The notes: a model not told the origin generated them from the letters alone. Counted from the first letter of the stretch, positions 16,090 through 26,300 are shown. The stretch is DNA of 64,000 nucleotides from JAAYCI01 sp964371725 (GCA_964371725.1 CAYJNQ010000005.1:1-64000); one strand, 5' to 3'. A program made the numbers and translations.

Positions 16090-17364
16090 ATGGAAGACAA
16101 CAAAGTATTGCTAAAACGCATTGGCAAAATGCAAAACCCGGCTTCAGTGCAGGAGTACCGCGCCCTTGGCGGTTTTGCAGCCATTCAAAAAGCCGTTTCT
16201 ATGGACAAAGAACAAGTTCTATGTGAAATGGACGACGCCATGCTACGCGGACGCGGTGGCGCAGCCTACCCCGCCGGCAGTAAGTGGCGGCATTTATACG
16301 GCAACCCGAATTTCCCGAAATACATTGTGTGCAATGCAGACGAAGGCGAGCCGGGTACATTCAAAGACAAAATGCTGCTTGCTCAAGACCCGCTCTCCGT
16401 CATTGAGGGTATGCTCATTGCCGGTTGGCTCTTTGGGGCAAAAGAGGGTTTTATCTACATTCGTGGCGAATACCACGCCTTGCAAAAACAATTTTTAGAG
16501 GCTCTGAAAAACGCTGAAGAGGCCGGTTTCCTTGGCGAAAATATCCTAGGGCTCGGCTTTTCCTATCGCATCAACATGGTGTCGGGCGCCGGCGCCTACG
16601 TATGTGGCGAAAACTCTGCTTTGCTCAACTCCGTAGAGGGTAAAACGGGACGCCCACGCATCAAACCGCCACATCTGGCCGATGTGGGCCTGTATTTGCA
16701 GCCCACTTTGGTGAACAATGTAGAGTCTTTTGCCTGTGTGCCGCAAATTATCGAGCGCGGCGGCAAAGGGTTTCTTGCCCTCGGCACCGAGGACGGCGGC
16801 GGCACGAAACTCATCTGTCTATCCGGCCATATCAAAAATCGCGGCGTATTCGAGGTGCCGCTGGGCACCCCACTTTCCGATATACTTTATGGCGAAGCTT
16901 ATGGTGGCGGCCTGCCTGACGGGCGCAAGCTCGGGTTCATCCATTTTGGCGGCCAGAGTGGCCCGCTTGGCTTCCCCGAGCAGATGGAAGGCATGCTTTA
17001 CAGCTACCAAGGGCTTTGGGATTGCTCGCTTGCCATTGGCTCCGGCGCCATTGTGGTGATGGACGACAGTGTAAATGTGGTGGAATATCTTGAAAATGTG
17101 ATGCAGTTTTTCATTCATGAGAGCTGCGGCAAGTGCACCCCCTGCCGCCTTGGCACGGCACGCTTGCAAGAACTTTTACATAGCTTTGTGCAAAAAAACG
17201 GCAAGGAGGGCGACATCGAAAAGCTTGAAACCATGCTCATGCATATGGCCAATATTTCGGCCTGCGGGCTTGGGCAAAGTGTGCCCACCTCCATTCGCTG
17301 TGCCTTAAAACATCGCCGCAGTGCCTTTGAAGCCTGCCTTGCGGGAAGGAGTAAGGGAGAATGA
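16090..17364 (+). CDS. NuoF-like NADH/FMN-binding subunit
   Basis: The flavin and NADH site of the formate dehydrogenase complex; 424 residues. FMN/NADH motifs LRGRGGAAYPAGSKW, CNADEGEPGTFKD and GAGAYVCGENSALLNSVEG are intact. The C-terminal [4Fe-4S] motif ESCGKCTPCRLG is followed by CGLGQSVPTSIRCAL. It has no extra C-terminal ferredoxin domain of the kind seen in HydB. ATG at 16090 has a G-rich ribosome site; GTG at 16075 is the alternative. Its stop overlaps the fdhA start (ATGA). Confidence 0.9.
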   Translation: MEDNKVLLKRIGKMQNPASVQEYRALGGFAAIQKAVSMDKEQVLCEMDDAMLRGRGGAAYPAGSKWRHLYGNPNFPKYIVCNADEGEPGTFKDKMLLAQDPLSVIEGMLIAGWLFGAKEGFIYIRGEYHALQKQFLEALKNAEEAGFLGENILGLGFSYRINMVSGAGAYVCGENSALLNSVEGKTGRPRIKPPHLADVGLYLQPTLVNNVESFACVPQIIERGGKGFLALGTEDGGGTKLICLSGHIKNRGVFEVPLGTPLSDILYGEAYGGGLPDGRKLGFIHFGGQSGPLGFPEQMEGMLYSYQGLWDCSLAIGSGAIVVMDDSVNVVEYLENVMQFFIHESCGKCTPCRLGTARLQELLHSFVQKNGKEGDIEKLETMLMHMANISACGLGQSVPTSIRCALKHRRSAFEACLAGRSKGE

Positions 17365-20072
17365 AAATGATTCATGTAACCATAGATGGCCGCGGCCTAG
17401 ACGTGGCAAAGGGCACCAAGTTGCTCGCGGCCTGCGAGATGCTGGGCATCGAAGTGCCCACGCTATGCCATTTGAAACACCTCGTGCCAGACGGCAGCTG
17501 TCGGCTGTGTGTGGTGGAAGTGGAGGGCGGCCGCAAGGGCGGATTGCCCACGGCCTGCACCGAAGAATGCAAAGATGGCATGGTCGTGTTTACACGCTCT
17601 GAACGTGTTGTGGAAGCACGCCGCTTTGTTCTGGACTTGCTTTTGAGCCAGCATGTGCAAACCTGCTTTTCCTGTGCACGCAACGGCTCGTGCAAGCTGC
17701 AAGACTATAGCCTTGAATACGGCCTTGAAAAAAGCAGTTATCCCCCAAAAAGCCACCCGCATTTTGGCCTTTCGGACGAGAGCAACCGCTTTTACGAATT
17801 CACACCCGAAAAATGCATCATGTGCCGCCGCTGTGCACGCACTTGCAGTTTCCTGCAAGGACGTGATGTTTTGAGCATTGCCGGACGTGGCGCAAGCACG
17901 CTGATCAGCCCGGCTTACTATCTGCCGCGCGGCGAGGAAGCTGCGCGCTGCGAAAGTTGTGGCAACTGTGTGCAAAACTGCCCCACCGGCGCACTGAGCA
18001 GCAAGGACGAGCGCCGAGGCTACCGCAGTTATGAAGTGCAGCGCACGCGCACCACCTGCCCGCACTGCGCCGTGGGTTGCCAGCTGGATTTGCTGACAAA
18101 AAACGGAAAAGTGGTGGGAGTAGAGGGTGCCGACGGCCCCACAAACCACGAGATGCTCTGCGTGAAAGGGCGTTTTGGCTCTTACAAATTTCTTTCGGCG
18201 GGCGACCGCCTCACAAAACCACTCATTAAAGACGCAAACGGTGATTTCCAAGAGGCGAGTTGGGACGAAGCACTCGGCCTTGTGGCCGAAAAACTTTCCC
18301 ACATCAAACAAACGCGCGGTGCCAATGCCATTGCCGGCTTCTCTTGCTCGCGCAGCCCGAACGAAGACAACTATCTCTTCCAAAAAATGATGCGCGCAGC
18401 GGTTGGCACGAACAATGTCGACAACTGCGCCAGGGTCTGACACAGCCCTTCAGTTGCAGGTCTTGCAACTACGCTTGGCTCCGGTGCCATGACCAACCCC
18501 TTCGATGACATCACAACCGGTGTGGATGTCATGTTGCTTATCGGTTCAAACCCCGAGGAAGCACACCCCGTGTTCGGAACCAAAATCCGCAAAGCTGTGC
18601 GCGAGGGCACAAAGCTCATTGTGGTGGATCCGCGCAAAATCGACCTTGCAAACGAGGCCGAAGTGCACCTTCAGCTCAAACCCGGCACGAATGTGGCCTT
18701 TGCCAACGGCATGATGAACGTGATTTTGACAGAGGGTCTTGCCGACGAGGATTTCATTCGCACACGCACAGAAAATTTTGAAGCGCTCAAACCCATCATC
18801 CTCGAATATCCGCCGGAAAAAGTAGCCGAGATTTGCGGCATCAACGCCGACGACTTGCGCCATGCCGCGCGGCTGTATGCCAAGGCCGACAAGGCACCCC
18901 TGATGTACTGCCTCGGCGTCACGGAGCACTCCACGGGCACCGAGGGCGTGATGAGCCTTTCCAATTTAGCCATGCTTTGCGGAAAAGTGGGAAAAAGCGG
19001 CTGCGGCGTGAACCCGATTCGCGGCCAAAACAACGTGCAGGGCGCATGTGACATGGGTTGTTTGCCCGCAGATTACCCCGGCTATCAAAAAGTGGCACAC
19101 CCCGCCGTAAAGGAAAAATTCGAAAAGGCCTGGGGCACTACGCTCAGCGATGAAGCCGGCCTCACCTCCACACAAATTCCGCATGCCGTGGAACACGGCC
19201 GAATCAAAGGGCTTTACATCTTCGGCGAAGACCCCGTGCGCACCGACCCCGACATCGGGCACATTCGCAAGATGCTTTCCAGCCTTGACTTTTTGGTGGT
19301 GCAAGAGCTGTTTTTAACGGAAACTGCCAAGTTTGCCGATGTGGTGCTACCCGGTAGTGCCTATGCCGAAAAAGAGGGCACGTTCACCAATTCCGAGCGC
19401 CGCTTGCAACGTGTGCGCAAGGCCGTGAATGCCCCGGGCGAGGCCAAACTCGACACCGATATTTTCACCGAGGTAATGAATCGCCTTGGCTACAAGCAAG
19501 CCAGCCTCACAGCGGCCGAACTTATGGACGAGCTCGCATCGCTCACCCCGTCCTATGGTGGCATCAGCCACAAACGGCTCGATGGCGGCGAGGCTTTGCA
19601 CTGGCCCTGCCCGCACGAAGAGCACACGGGCACGCCTATTTTGCACACAGAAAAATGTGCACGTGGGCTTGGACTTTTCTATCCCTTGCACTACGAAGAG
19701 TCTGCCGAGGTGGCCGATTGTGACTATCCTTTCACGCTTGTTACCGGGCGTATGCTCTACCACTACAATGCCGGTGCAATGACCCAGCGCACCGAGGGGC
19801 TCAATGAAATAGCCCCGGCCTCCTATGTGGAAATGCACTGTGACGACGCCGCTGTGCTTGGCGTTAAAAACGGCGCAAAAGTGCGCATTTCTTCGCGCCG
19901 CGGTGAAATTGAAACCACGGCCCGCCTTGGCACAAAAGTACGCCTGGGTGAAGTGTTCATGACCTTCCATTTTGAAGACGGCAACGCAAACCACCTCACA
20001 AATTCGGCCACAGATAAAATGGCCAAAGTTCCCGAGTATAAGGTGACGGCTGTGCGCATCGAACGCGCTTAG
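17361..20072 (+). CDS. fdhA: Selenocysteine-containing formate dehydrogenase catalytic subunit FdhA
   Basis: One 903-residue selenoprotein that a standard translation splits at 18440. The in-frame TGA at 18438-18440 (codon 360) sits in CARV-U-HSPSVAGLATT, exactly the active-site position of Sec formate dehydrogenases, and both halves are in the same frame. Domains: N-terminal [2Fe-2S] NuoG-like part (CHLKHLVPDGSCRLC), His-Cys [4Fe-4S] motif (HVQTCFSCARNGSC), two [4Fe-4S] motifs (CIMCRRCARTC, CESCGNCVQNC), then the Mo/W-bis-MGD oxidoreductase starting CPHCAVGCQ. The complex oxidises formate or reduces CO2 with NAD(H), perhaps with ferredoxin. selA/B/C/D must lie elsewhere. Confidence 0.93.
18438..18470 (+). 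promoter_or_regulatory. Selenocysteine codon and SECIS hairpin in fdhA
   Basis: UGA at 18438-18440 is followed 11 bases later by a perfect seven-base stem, AGTTGCA (18452-18458) and TGCAACT (18464-18470). The loop is GGTCT. The spacing and the GGUCU apical loop match the well-known E. coli fdhF element bound by SelB. Confidence 0.92.
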
Positions 20073-20103
20073 CCTCATTGCTTTAACACGCACGGCAAAA
20101 TGC

Positions 20104-20156
20104 GAATACCCAAAAGTGCAGGGCCTCTCCATGGGGTGCTGCACTTTTGGGTATTC
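20104..20156. repeat. Perfect 18-base inverted repeat after fdhA
   Basis: GAATACCCAAAAGTGCAG (20104-20121) pairs without mismatch with 20139-20156 across a 17-base loop. No T-run follows directly; the right arm abuts the -35 box of the next promoter. It may terminate the fdh transcript, act as an operator, or be a small mobile hairpin. Confidence 0.7.
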
Positions 20157-20186
20157 TTGACTTTTGTACATTCCTTTTGCTATAAT
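20157..20186 (+). promoter_or_regulatory. Promoter of the cobalamin riboswitch transcript
   Basis: TTGACT (20157-20162) and TATAAT (20181-20186) with an 18-base spacer; the start point would be about 20193, just before the riboswitch P1 stem. Confidence 0.75.
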
Positions 20187-20201
20187 ACACAAAAGAATAT
20201 T

Positions 20202-20364
20202 CTGTGTTTGTGCCCTGTGCACCGGCGGAAAACGCCGAGGGAAGCGGATGCAATTTCCGCACTATCCCAGTAACCGTGATGCAGACGAAACGGCCAAAAC
20301 CACTGTTTAATAACGGGAAGGTGGCCGCGGTAGGTTGACGCTAAGTCGGGAGACCGAAACACAG
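20202..20364 (+). promoter_or_regulatory. Cobalamin (B12) riboswitch
   Basis: The outer stem pairs CTGTGTTT (20202-20209) with AAACACAG (20357-20364). Conserved blocks are present in order: GAGGGAAGC, the core around GCACTATCCCAGTAACCGTGA, CACTGTTTAATAACGGGAAGG, and the diagnostic AAGTCGGGAGACC (20343-20355). It controls the permease/ATPase pair downstream, most likely switching off B12-type corrinoid import when cobalamin is plentiful. Confidence 0.9.
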
Positions 20365-20388
20365 CAAACACTTCTGGGGCTAGGGATT

Positions 20389-20420
20389 ACGGGCGTGTAT
20401 AAGCACGCCCGTTTTTCTTT
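20389..20420 (+). terminator. Riboswitch expression-platform terminator
   Basis: ACGGGCGTG (20389-20397) pairs with CACGCCCGT (20404-20412), followed by TTTTCTTTTTT. It lies between the cobalamin aptamer and the permease start, so control is by transcription attenuation. Confidence 0.88.
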
Positions 20421-20444
20421 TTTGAAGAGAAAAGTGGGGTTTAT

Positions 20445-21518
20445 ATGGCTGAAACCGAGGGCGCCTTACGCGCCAAACCAAAAAAAATCATCACCAAAAA
20501 GGTTGTTTGTTTTCGTTTTGCGGCTTTCTCGCTCACGGCGGTGTTCATTTTGTTTCTCTGTGTATGTCTTGGCAGTGTCACCGTGCCTCTTTCCCAAACA
20601 ATTGCGGCTGTTTGGGAAAGAATCTGGGGGCTTTCGCCTACACATGCACAAAGCTATGCCATTGTCACCACCGTGCGCCTGCCGCGCGTGTTGAGCGCAG
20701 CACTGATGGGCGCGGCACTGTCTGTGTGTGGCGCCGCCATGCAGGGGCTTTTGAAAAACCCCCTGGCAGACGGCAGCACCCTTGGGGTTTCCTCGGGTGC
20801 ATCACTTGGGGCGGTTTTATCCATCGCCCTTTCCGGTAGCCTGCCGTTTTTTTCCGGGCTTGGCACCACGCTCACGAGCATGGTGTTTGCCTTTTTATCC
20901 CTGCTTTTGATTTTGGCCTTGGCGCGCCGGCTTGACAACAGCCTTTCCACCAACACCATCATCCTCATCGGCATCATTTTTTCCATGTTCATGAACAGCA
21001 TCATCAGTTTGGTGGTTACCCTCGCCAGCGACCACACGCGTTCCATCGTGTTCTGGACCATGGGCTCACTCAGTGCAAGCAATTGGTTTGATGTAGCCGT
21101 GTTGTCTGCGGGTCTTTTTATCACGGCACCGCTTTTGTTTTTCTTTGCAAACGAACTCAACGCCTTTTCCATTGGCGAAGAAAACGCAGGCCACATTGGC
21201 ATTTCTGTGCAGCGTGTTAAGCTGCTTGTGCTGATTTTGGTGTCGGCACTCATCGGCATCTGTGTGTCGATTGGGGGCACAATTGGCTTTGTCGGCCTCT
21301 TTATCCCCCACGTCACCCGAATGCTTACAGGGCCCAATCACCGTTTTTTGTTGCCGGCCAGTGTTTTGCTGGGGGCTTGCTTTTTGATGTTGGCAGATCT
21401 TTGCAGCCGTACACTTTTCAGCCCGCGTGAATTGCCCATCGGTGTTGTCACATCCCTTGTGGGTGCCGTTTGGTTTTTCCTTGTTTTTTACAGAGCAAGG
21501 AGGCAGGCACAATGCTAA
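20445..21518 (+). CDS. btuC: FecCD/BtuC-family ABC transporter permease (corrinoid uptake)
   Basis: An inner-membrane permease of the FecCD/BtuC family, 357 residues with about ten membrane segments. Family landmarks are RLPRVLSAALMGAALSVCGA near the N-terminus, NPLADGSTLGVSSGASLGAV, and the coupling region VGLFIPHVTRMLTGPNHRFL near the C-terminus, then FSPRELPIGVVTSLVGA. A cobalamin riboswitch directly upstream points to cobalamin or a corrinoid precursor as substrate, not a siderophore. The ATPase gene overlaps its end by seven bases. No substrate-binding protein gene adjoins. Confidence 0.85.
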   Translation: MAETEGALRAKPKKIITKKVVCFRFAAFSLTAVFILFLCVCLGSVTVPLSQTIAAVWERIWGLSPTHAQSYAIVTTVRLPRVLSAALMGAALSVCGAAMQGLLKNPLADGSTLGVSSGASLGAVLSIALSGSLPFFSGLGTTLTSMVFAFLSLLLILALARRLDNSLSTNTIILIGIIFSMFMNSIISLVVTLASDHTRSIVFWTMGSLSASNWFDVAVLSAGLFITAPLLFFFANELNAFSIGEENAGHIGISVQRVKLLVLILVSALIGICVSIGGTIGFVGLFIPHVTRMLTGPNHRFLLPASVLLGACFLMLADLCSRTLFSPRELPIGVVTSLVGAVWFFLVFYRARRQAQC

Positions 21519-22270
21519 ACGCAGAGAATCTTTCCGTTCTAATTGGAACAAACCCTATTTTGTCGAATGTATGCTTCTCGTTGAAAGAGGGGCAATGGCT
21601 CATGGTGGCCGGCCCGAACGGCGCAGGAAAGACCACTTTGGTGCGTGCCATTGCACAAAGTGTTCCCTATCAGGGCACCATTCTTTTGAACGGGCAAAAT
21701 CTTGCCCAAGTTCGCCCGAGAGAAAGAGCACGTGCCCTTGGCATTTTGATGCAACGCAACCATGTGGAATTTTCGTTCACAGTGGAAGAGGTGGTGCGCC
21801 TTGGCCGCTATGCCCACCGCCAAGGTCTATTGGCAAAAAGCAACGACGAAGACGATTTTTTTGTGGAGGATGCCCTGCGCAAAACCGGGCTTTTGCATTT
21901 TGCACACCGCTCCGTGCTCACCTTATCCGGCGGGGAGCTACAGCGCTGTTTTTTGGCCCAGATATTTGCCCAAAACCCCCACGTTTTAATTTTGGACGAA
22001 CCTGCCAATCATCTGGATTTAATCTATCAAAAGCAAATGTTCGATGTGATTGAACTTTGGGTGCAAACAAAAAACCGTGCCGTTTTGTCTGTGGTGCACG
22101 ATTTAAGCTTGGCGCGATGTTACGGCAGCCATGCCCTGCTTTTGCATGAGGGCAAAACCGTTTCCTTTGGCCCTGCCGATACCGTGCTTACGGGCGAGCA
22201 TCTCAACCAAACCTACCGCATGGATGTGGTCTCTTGGATGCAAAGGATGCTGGCTTGCTGGGATGGCTAA
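21512..22270 (+). CDS. btuD: BtuD/FecE-family ABC transporter ATP-binding protein
   Basis: The ATPase of the riboswitch-controlled importer, 252 residues. Walker A VAGPNGAGKTT, the Q-loop region ILMQRNHVEFSFTVEEVV, signature LSGGELQR, Walker B VLILDEPANHLDL and the switch histidine VVHDLSLA are intact. ATG at 21512 has AAGGAGG upstream, inside the end of the permease gene. The downstream 177 bases hold no gene I can support, so the expected BtuF-type binding protein must be encoded elsewhere or be shared. Confidence 0.87.
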   Translation: MLNAENLSVLIGTNPILSNVCFSLKEGQWLMVAGPNGAGKTTLVRAIAQSVPYQGTILLNGQNLAQVRPRERARALGILMQRNHVEFSFTVEEVVRLGRYAHRQGLLAKSNDEDDFFVEDALRKTGLLHFAHRSVLTLSGGELQRCFLAQIFAQNPHVLILDEPANHLDLIYQKQMFDVIELWVQTKNRAVLSVVHDLSLARCYGSHALLLHEGKTVSFGPADTVLTGEHLNQTYRMDVVSWMQRMLACWDG

Positions 22271-22447
22271 CCCTCCCCTAGCCCCATCGAGCAGTGCGAA
22301 AAAACGGGCGCTTTTGTGCCGTAAAACATGCCCTCACCCCCTGTCTATCCCAATAAAAATCGTGTAAAGATTTGCGGTTTCATTTGCAATGGGCATGGCC
22401 TTCATCGTATCCACAGTAGCCAAACAACTTAAAAAACGAGGATTCAC

Positions 22448-22819
22448 ATGATAAAGAAAATAGACCATCTCGTGATTACCACAAACGACATGGAAAGCAC
22501 CGTGGCATTTTATGAAAAGCTTGGTTTTACCGCCAAAGAGGAGGAGAACCGATTTGTGCTTTTTGCCGGCGATTTTAAAATCAACGTGCACCTTTTGGGA
22601 AAAGAGCTGTTCCCCCATGCACAAAATGTCATGCCCGGCAGTGCCGACCTATGCTTTGAAATCGACGGGAATATCCATGATTTTGAAAAACACACAAAAC
22701 GACAGGGGTTGGTTGCCGAAACACCCGTTGTTGAACGAAATGGCGTTTTGGGGGTTATGCGTTCCATTTATTTCTACGACCCTTGCGGAAACTTGGTTGA
22801 GGTGTCGAGTTACGAATAG
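22448..22819 (+). CDS. VOC family protein (glyoxalase/dioxygenase fold)
   Basis: A 123-residue vicinal-oxygen-chelate protein. It starts IDHLVITTNDMESTVAFYEK with the usual N-terminal metal histidine. The middle carries FKINVHLLGKEL and the end YFYDPCGNLVEVSSY with the metal glutamate. This is the common lactoylglutathione-lyase/FosA-like fold; the exact substrate is not readable. GAGG lies upstream of the ATG. It is 178 bases after btuD with no clear promoter. Confidence 0.8.
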   Translation: MIKKIDHLVITTNDMESTVAFYEKLGFTAKEEENRFVLFAGDFKINVHLLGKELFPHAQNVMPGSADLCFEIDGNIHDFEKHTKRQGLVAETPVVERNGVLGVMRSIYFYDPCGNLVEVSSYE

Positions 22820-23325
22820 GGGCCATTTCGCCTTCCCGGCTTAAATTTTCATGAAACAATCTCTTCGCTTTGACAGAACCGGCCATGCTGCATTCACAAC
22901 AATATGTGAAGCCCTGTATGCAGTCGAATGCGAAGTACAAGAAAACATTTTCTTTGATGTCATCATCACGGTGCTTGCAGGGGTATTTCTATCCTCTGCT
23001 TTTTTGGCGGGCAAATATTGGTGGCAGGCAGCGCAAGCCGCAACATCCTCGCAAACCCCACCCACGGCAATTCCCCAAAGCCCCGCGGCCGAACCCGAAG
23101 TGCCCGGCAACCAAACTTTGTCCACACAAAACACGGCATTACCCGTTCCGTTTTGCTTTTTTTGTTTTTGCACCGTCGGCAGCAGCCCTTGTTTGGTTTA
23201 TTTAGATATTCAGGCAGAGAAAATCCCCATGAGATTTCAGGAGGTTCACCGCTATCCGGCGTTGGTGAACCTCCTGAAACCTTATGAATGGTTTTGCTCT
23301 TTGACAAGAAGGGGTGAACCCCCCA
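22820..23325. other. Gap with no supported gene
   Basis: A 506-base gap between the VOC gene and mfd. A plus-strand frame from 22851 encodes one plausible membrane helix (FFDVIITVLAGVFLSSAFLA) followed by a Pro/Ala-rich tail, but it has no ribosome site and runs through a long hairpin into the mfd 3' end. A decayed or species-specific membrane protein is possible. The only clear structure is the inverted repeat at 23235-23279. Confidence 0.4.
23235..23279. repeat. Perfect 16-base inverted repeat near the mfd 3' end
   Basis: TTTCAGGAGGTTCACC (23235-23250) pairs perfectly with 23264-23279 over a 13-base loop. It lies about 50 bases past the mfd stop and may act as its terminator, although it lacks a T-tract. 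A smaller GGGGTGAACCCC hairpin follows at about 23314. Confidence 0.65.
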
Positions 23326-26300
23326 TTAATTGGCAGGGTCTGGCGAATCCTCCTGCGAAAAATCGAGATTTTTCACAATGGAGGAAAGCAAATCCAACGG
23401 TTTTTCACCGGGCTTGAGCGTTGCCGACAGGTAGGGCTTTGTCGATGCGTTCACCAAAACGCGAATACCGGCCGCTTTGAGCCGCCGATGGGCACTTGTG
23501 AAATCCAATTGGTCGCTGTATAGCAAAAGTGCATCTTTTTGCTGCACAATATCATAAAAGCCGAGCTTTGCTGCCAAAACACGCAAAAGGCTGATGTCAA
23601 TGAGTCCCCGCACCGCTTCGGGAATGTGCCCATAGCGGTCCGCCAATTCTTCCAGTACATCAGTGGCGGTTTCGGTGTTTTCGATGGAGGCAATCAGTTT
23701 ATACGCCTCTATGCGCCCTGCGGCACTTGGAATGTAGTGCTCCGGAATGTAGGCATCCACTGTGATATCGATGAGTACATCGGCCTTATCCGGGGGCGGC
23801 TTTTCGCCTTTTGCCTGTGCCACAGCCTCACCAAGCAGTTTCACATAAAGGTCATAGCCCACAGCCTCCATGTGCCCGCTTTGGCTTTGCCCCAAAAGAT
23901 TGCCCGCGCCGCGAATTTGCAAATCGCGCATGGCGATGCGAAACCCGGAACCGAAGGCCGTGAATTCTCGAATGGCCGACAAGCGCTTGGCCGCTATATC
24001 GGTAAGCACCTTGTCGCGTTTAAAGGTAAAATAGGCATAGGCTTTGCGGCCACTTCGCCCCACACGCCCGCGGATTTGATACAGTTGCGCCAAGCCCATA
24101 TGGTCGGCATTTTCCACAATGAGGGTGTTGCAGTTGCGCACATCCACACCGGTTTCAATGAGTGTGGTACATACAAGGATATCGATGTCTCCGTCTAACA
24201 GCTCCTGCCAAGTGCGCGAAAGTGCCTCCTCGCCCATGCGTCCGTGAGCCGTGGAAATTTGAGCTGAGGGCAGAGCGGCGGCAAGACGGGCGGCACAATG
24301 TTCGATGCTGTCCACACGGTTGTGTAAATAGTATACCTGACCTCCTCTTGCCAATTCTTTTCGAATTGCAGAAAGAATCAGTGCGTCGTCATATTCCATC
24401 ACATAGGTTTCCACAGGCTGACGTTCGGTGGGCGGGTCATCAATGGTGCTCATGTCTCGAATCCCGCTCATCGCCATGTTTAATGTGCGTGGAATGGGGG
24501 TTGCCGAAAGCGTCAAGGTATCCACCCCCACAAAGCTTTCCTTGAGTTTTTCTTTGTGACGCACACCAAAGCGCTGCTCTTCATCCACAACCAAAAGACC
24601 CAGTGTTTTAAAGCGGATATCCTTTTGCAAGAGGCGGTGTGTGCCCACCACAATATCCACTGTGCCGTTGGCAATCCCTTTCACCGTTTCTTTCACTTGC
24701 TTTTGTGTGGCAAAACGAGACAGCAGCCCGATTTTCACAGGAAAAGCTTCCATGCGAGAAAGCAAGGTGTTGTAGTGTTGCCACGCCAAGATGGTGGTGG
24801 GTACCAAGATGGCACATTGCCGCCCGTCCATCACACACTTAAAAGCTGCACGCAAGGCAACCTCTGTTTTGCCAACACCCACATCGCCCGAAAGCAAACG
24901 ATCCATGGGATGTGGCTTTTCCATGTCCCTTTTGATTTGGCCGGCACAAACAAGCTGATCTTGTGTTTCATCATAGGCAAAGCGCGCCTCAAAGTCCCGT
25001 TGCCACTCGCCATCTCCTGAAAAAGCGTGGCCGGGCGCGTTTTGCCGTTTTGCATAGAGTTCCACCAAGTCTTCGGCCATCTCCTCGGTGGCTTTGCGCA
25101 CGCGGCTTTTGGTTTTGGCCCAAGCGTCTGAACCAAGGCGAGCCAGTTTCACACGGCCACCGTCTCCGGGCGGGGTATAGCGCGAAAGCAAATCAAGCTG
25201 CGTAACGGGCACATAGAGCGTGTCCGATTTATCGTAGCTGATTTTAAGATAATCTTTCACAACCCCTTGCAAATCGAGGCGTTGTATGCCCACATACAAC
25301 CCGATGCCATGCCCCTGATGCACCACGTAATCACCCGGGGAAATGTCGGAGAGATTGGCAAGAGCGTTTTTGTTTTTCTTCTTTTTCTTCTTTTTGGGTT
25401 CATCTTCCCTACGCGAAGTGAACAGGGCAAAGTGGGCAAGGGGAAAATCGGCACCGGCAGAAAGTCGCCCTGGCAACACACAAATTGACCCCGCCACAAA
25501 CTCTTGTATTTTTTCCGCCTGTGTAACACGCAAATTGCGTTCTTGCAAATCACGCGAAAGCGCCTTGGCCGCACGCGGTGTGCCGGCCAGCACCGTGCAA
25601 AAATAGCCACTGTCCAAAAGTGGACGCAATTCCTCGCACAAAGCGGCCACTTCGCCGCGCCAGGGTGGCAAGCTGTGTGCAGGCAGATTTACGACATCGC
25701 TCAGACGGATATCGGGCATGCTGCGGGAAAAGTTCTCGCAATAAAAAGTGGTTTCTTTTTCGGCCGCACGCAATAGGTCTGTGTAATCGGTGTAGAAGCC
25801 ATCCAAACCCGGTGCCAGCATTTTTTCTTCGAGAAGCTGCTTATACTCTTCACCAAACCGGAACGCTGCTCCGGCCGCTTCATCCCGAATGGCACTGGGC
25901 TCCTCAAAAAACAAAAGAGGATGCTCAAAATAATCAAGCAGCGTGGCCGGCTTTGGGTATCGAAGCTTGAGATAGCGGTCCATGCCCTCCGGCATCACCC
26001 CGGCCGAAAGTGTTCGCAAATCCGCTTGCATCACGGCAGATATTTGCTCTTTTTTTTGCCCCTTCATCTTGGAAAGCGCCTCATTTAAAAAATCGACGGT
26101 TCCGGAAGGGTCAAAAAACAGCACTTCGCGTGTAGGCGAGAGATAGGCTTTTTCCAAAACACCCTCTCGGCGCTGGCTCAAAAGGTCAAAAGCTGCGATG
26201 CTTTCTATCTCATCGCCCCAATAGGCAAGACGAACCGGATTTTCCATATCCGGGGCGTAAAAATCCACAATGTCGCCACGTTGCGAAAACTGGCCCGGAC

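Noticed and set aside
15602..17364. Complex I subunits nuoE and nuoF
   Set aside because: No other Nuo genes are present and fdhA overlaps the NuoF-like gene, so these are diaphorase subunits of a formate dehydrogenase.
17361..18440. fdhA as a broken gene (two frames separated by a stop)
   Set aside because: The stop is a UGA in the exact selenocysteine position, both halves share the frame, and a SECIS hairpin follows directly.
22851..23417. 188-residue plus-strand frame with one membrane helix
   Set aside because: No ribosome site, runs through a perfect hairpin and into the mfd 3' end, and the C-terminal half looks random. Kept only as a note in the gap entry.
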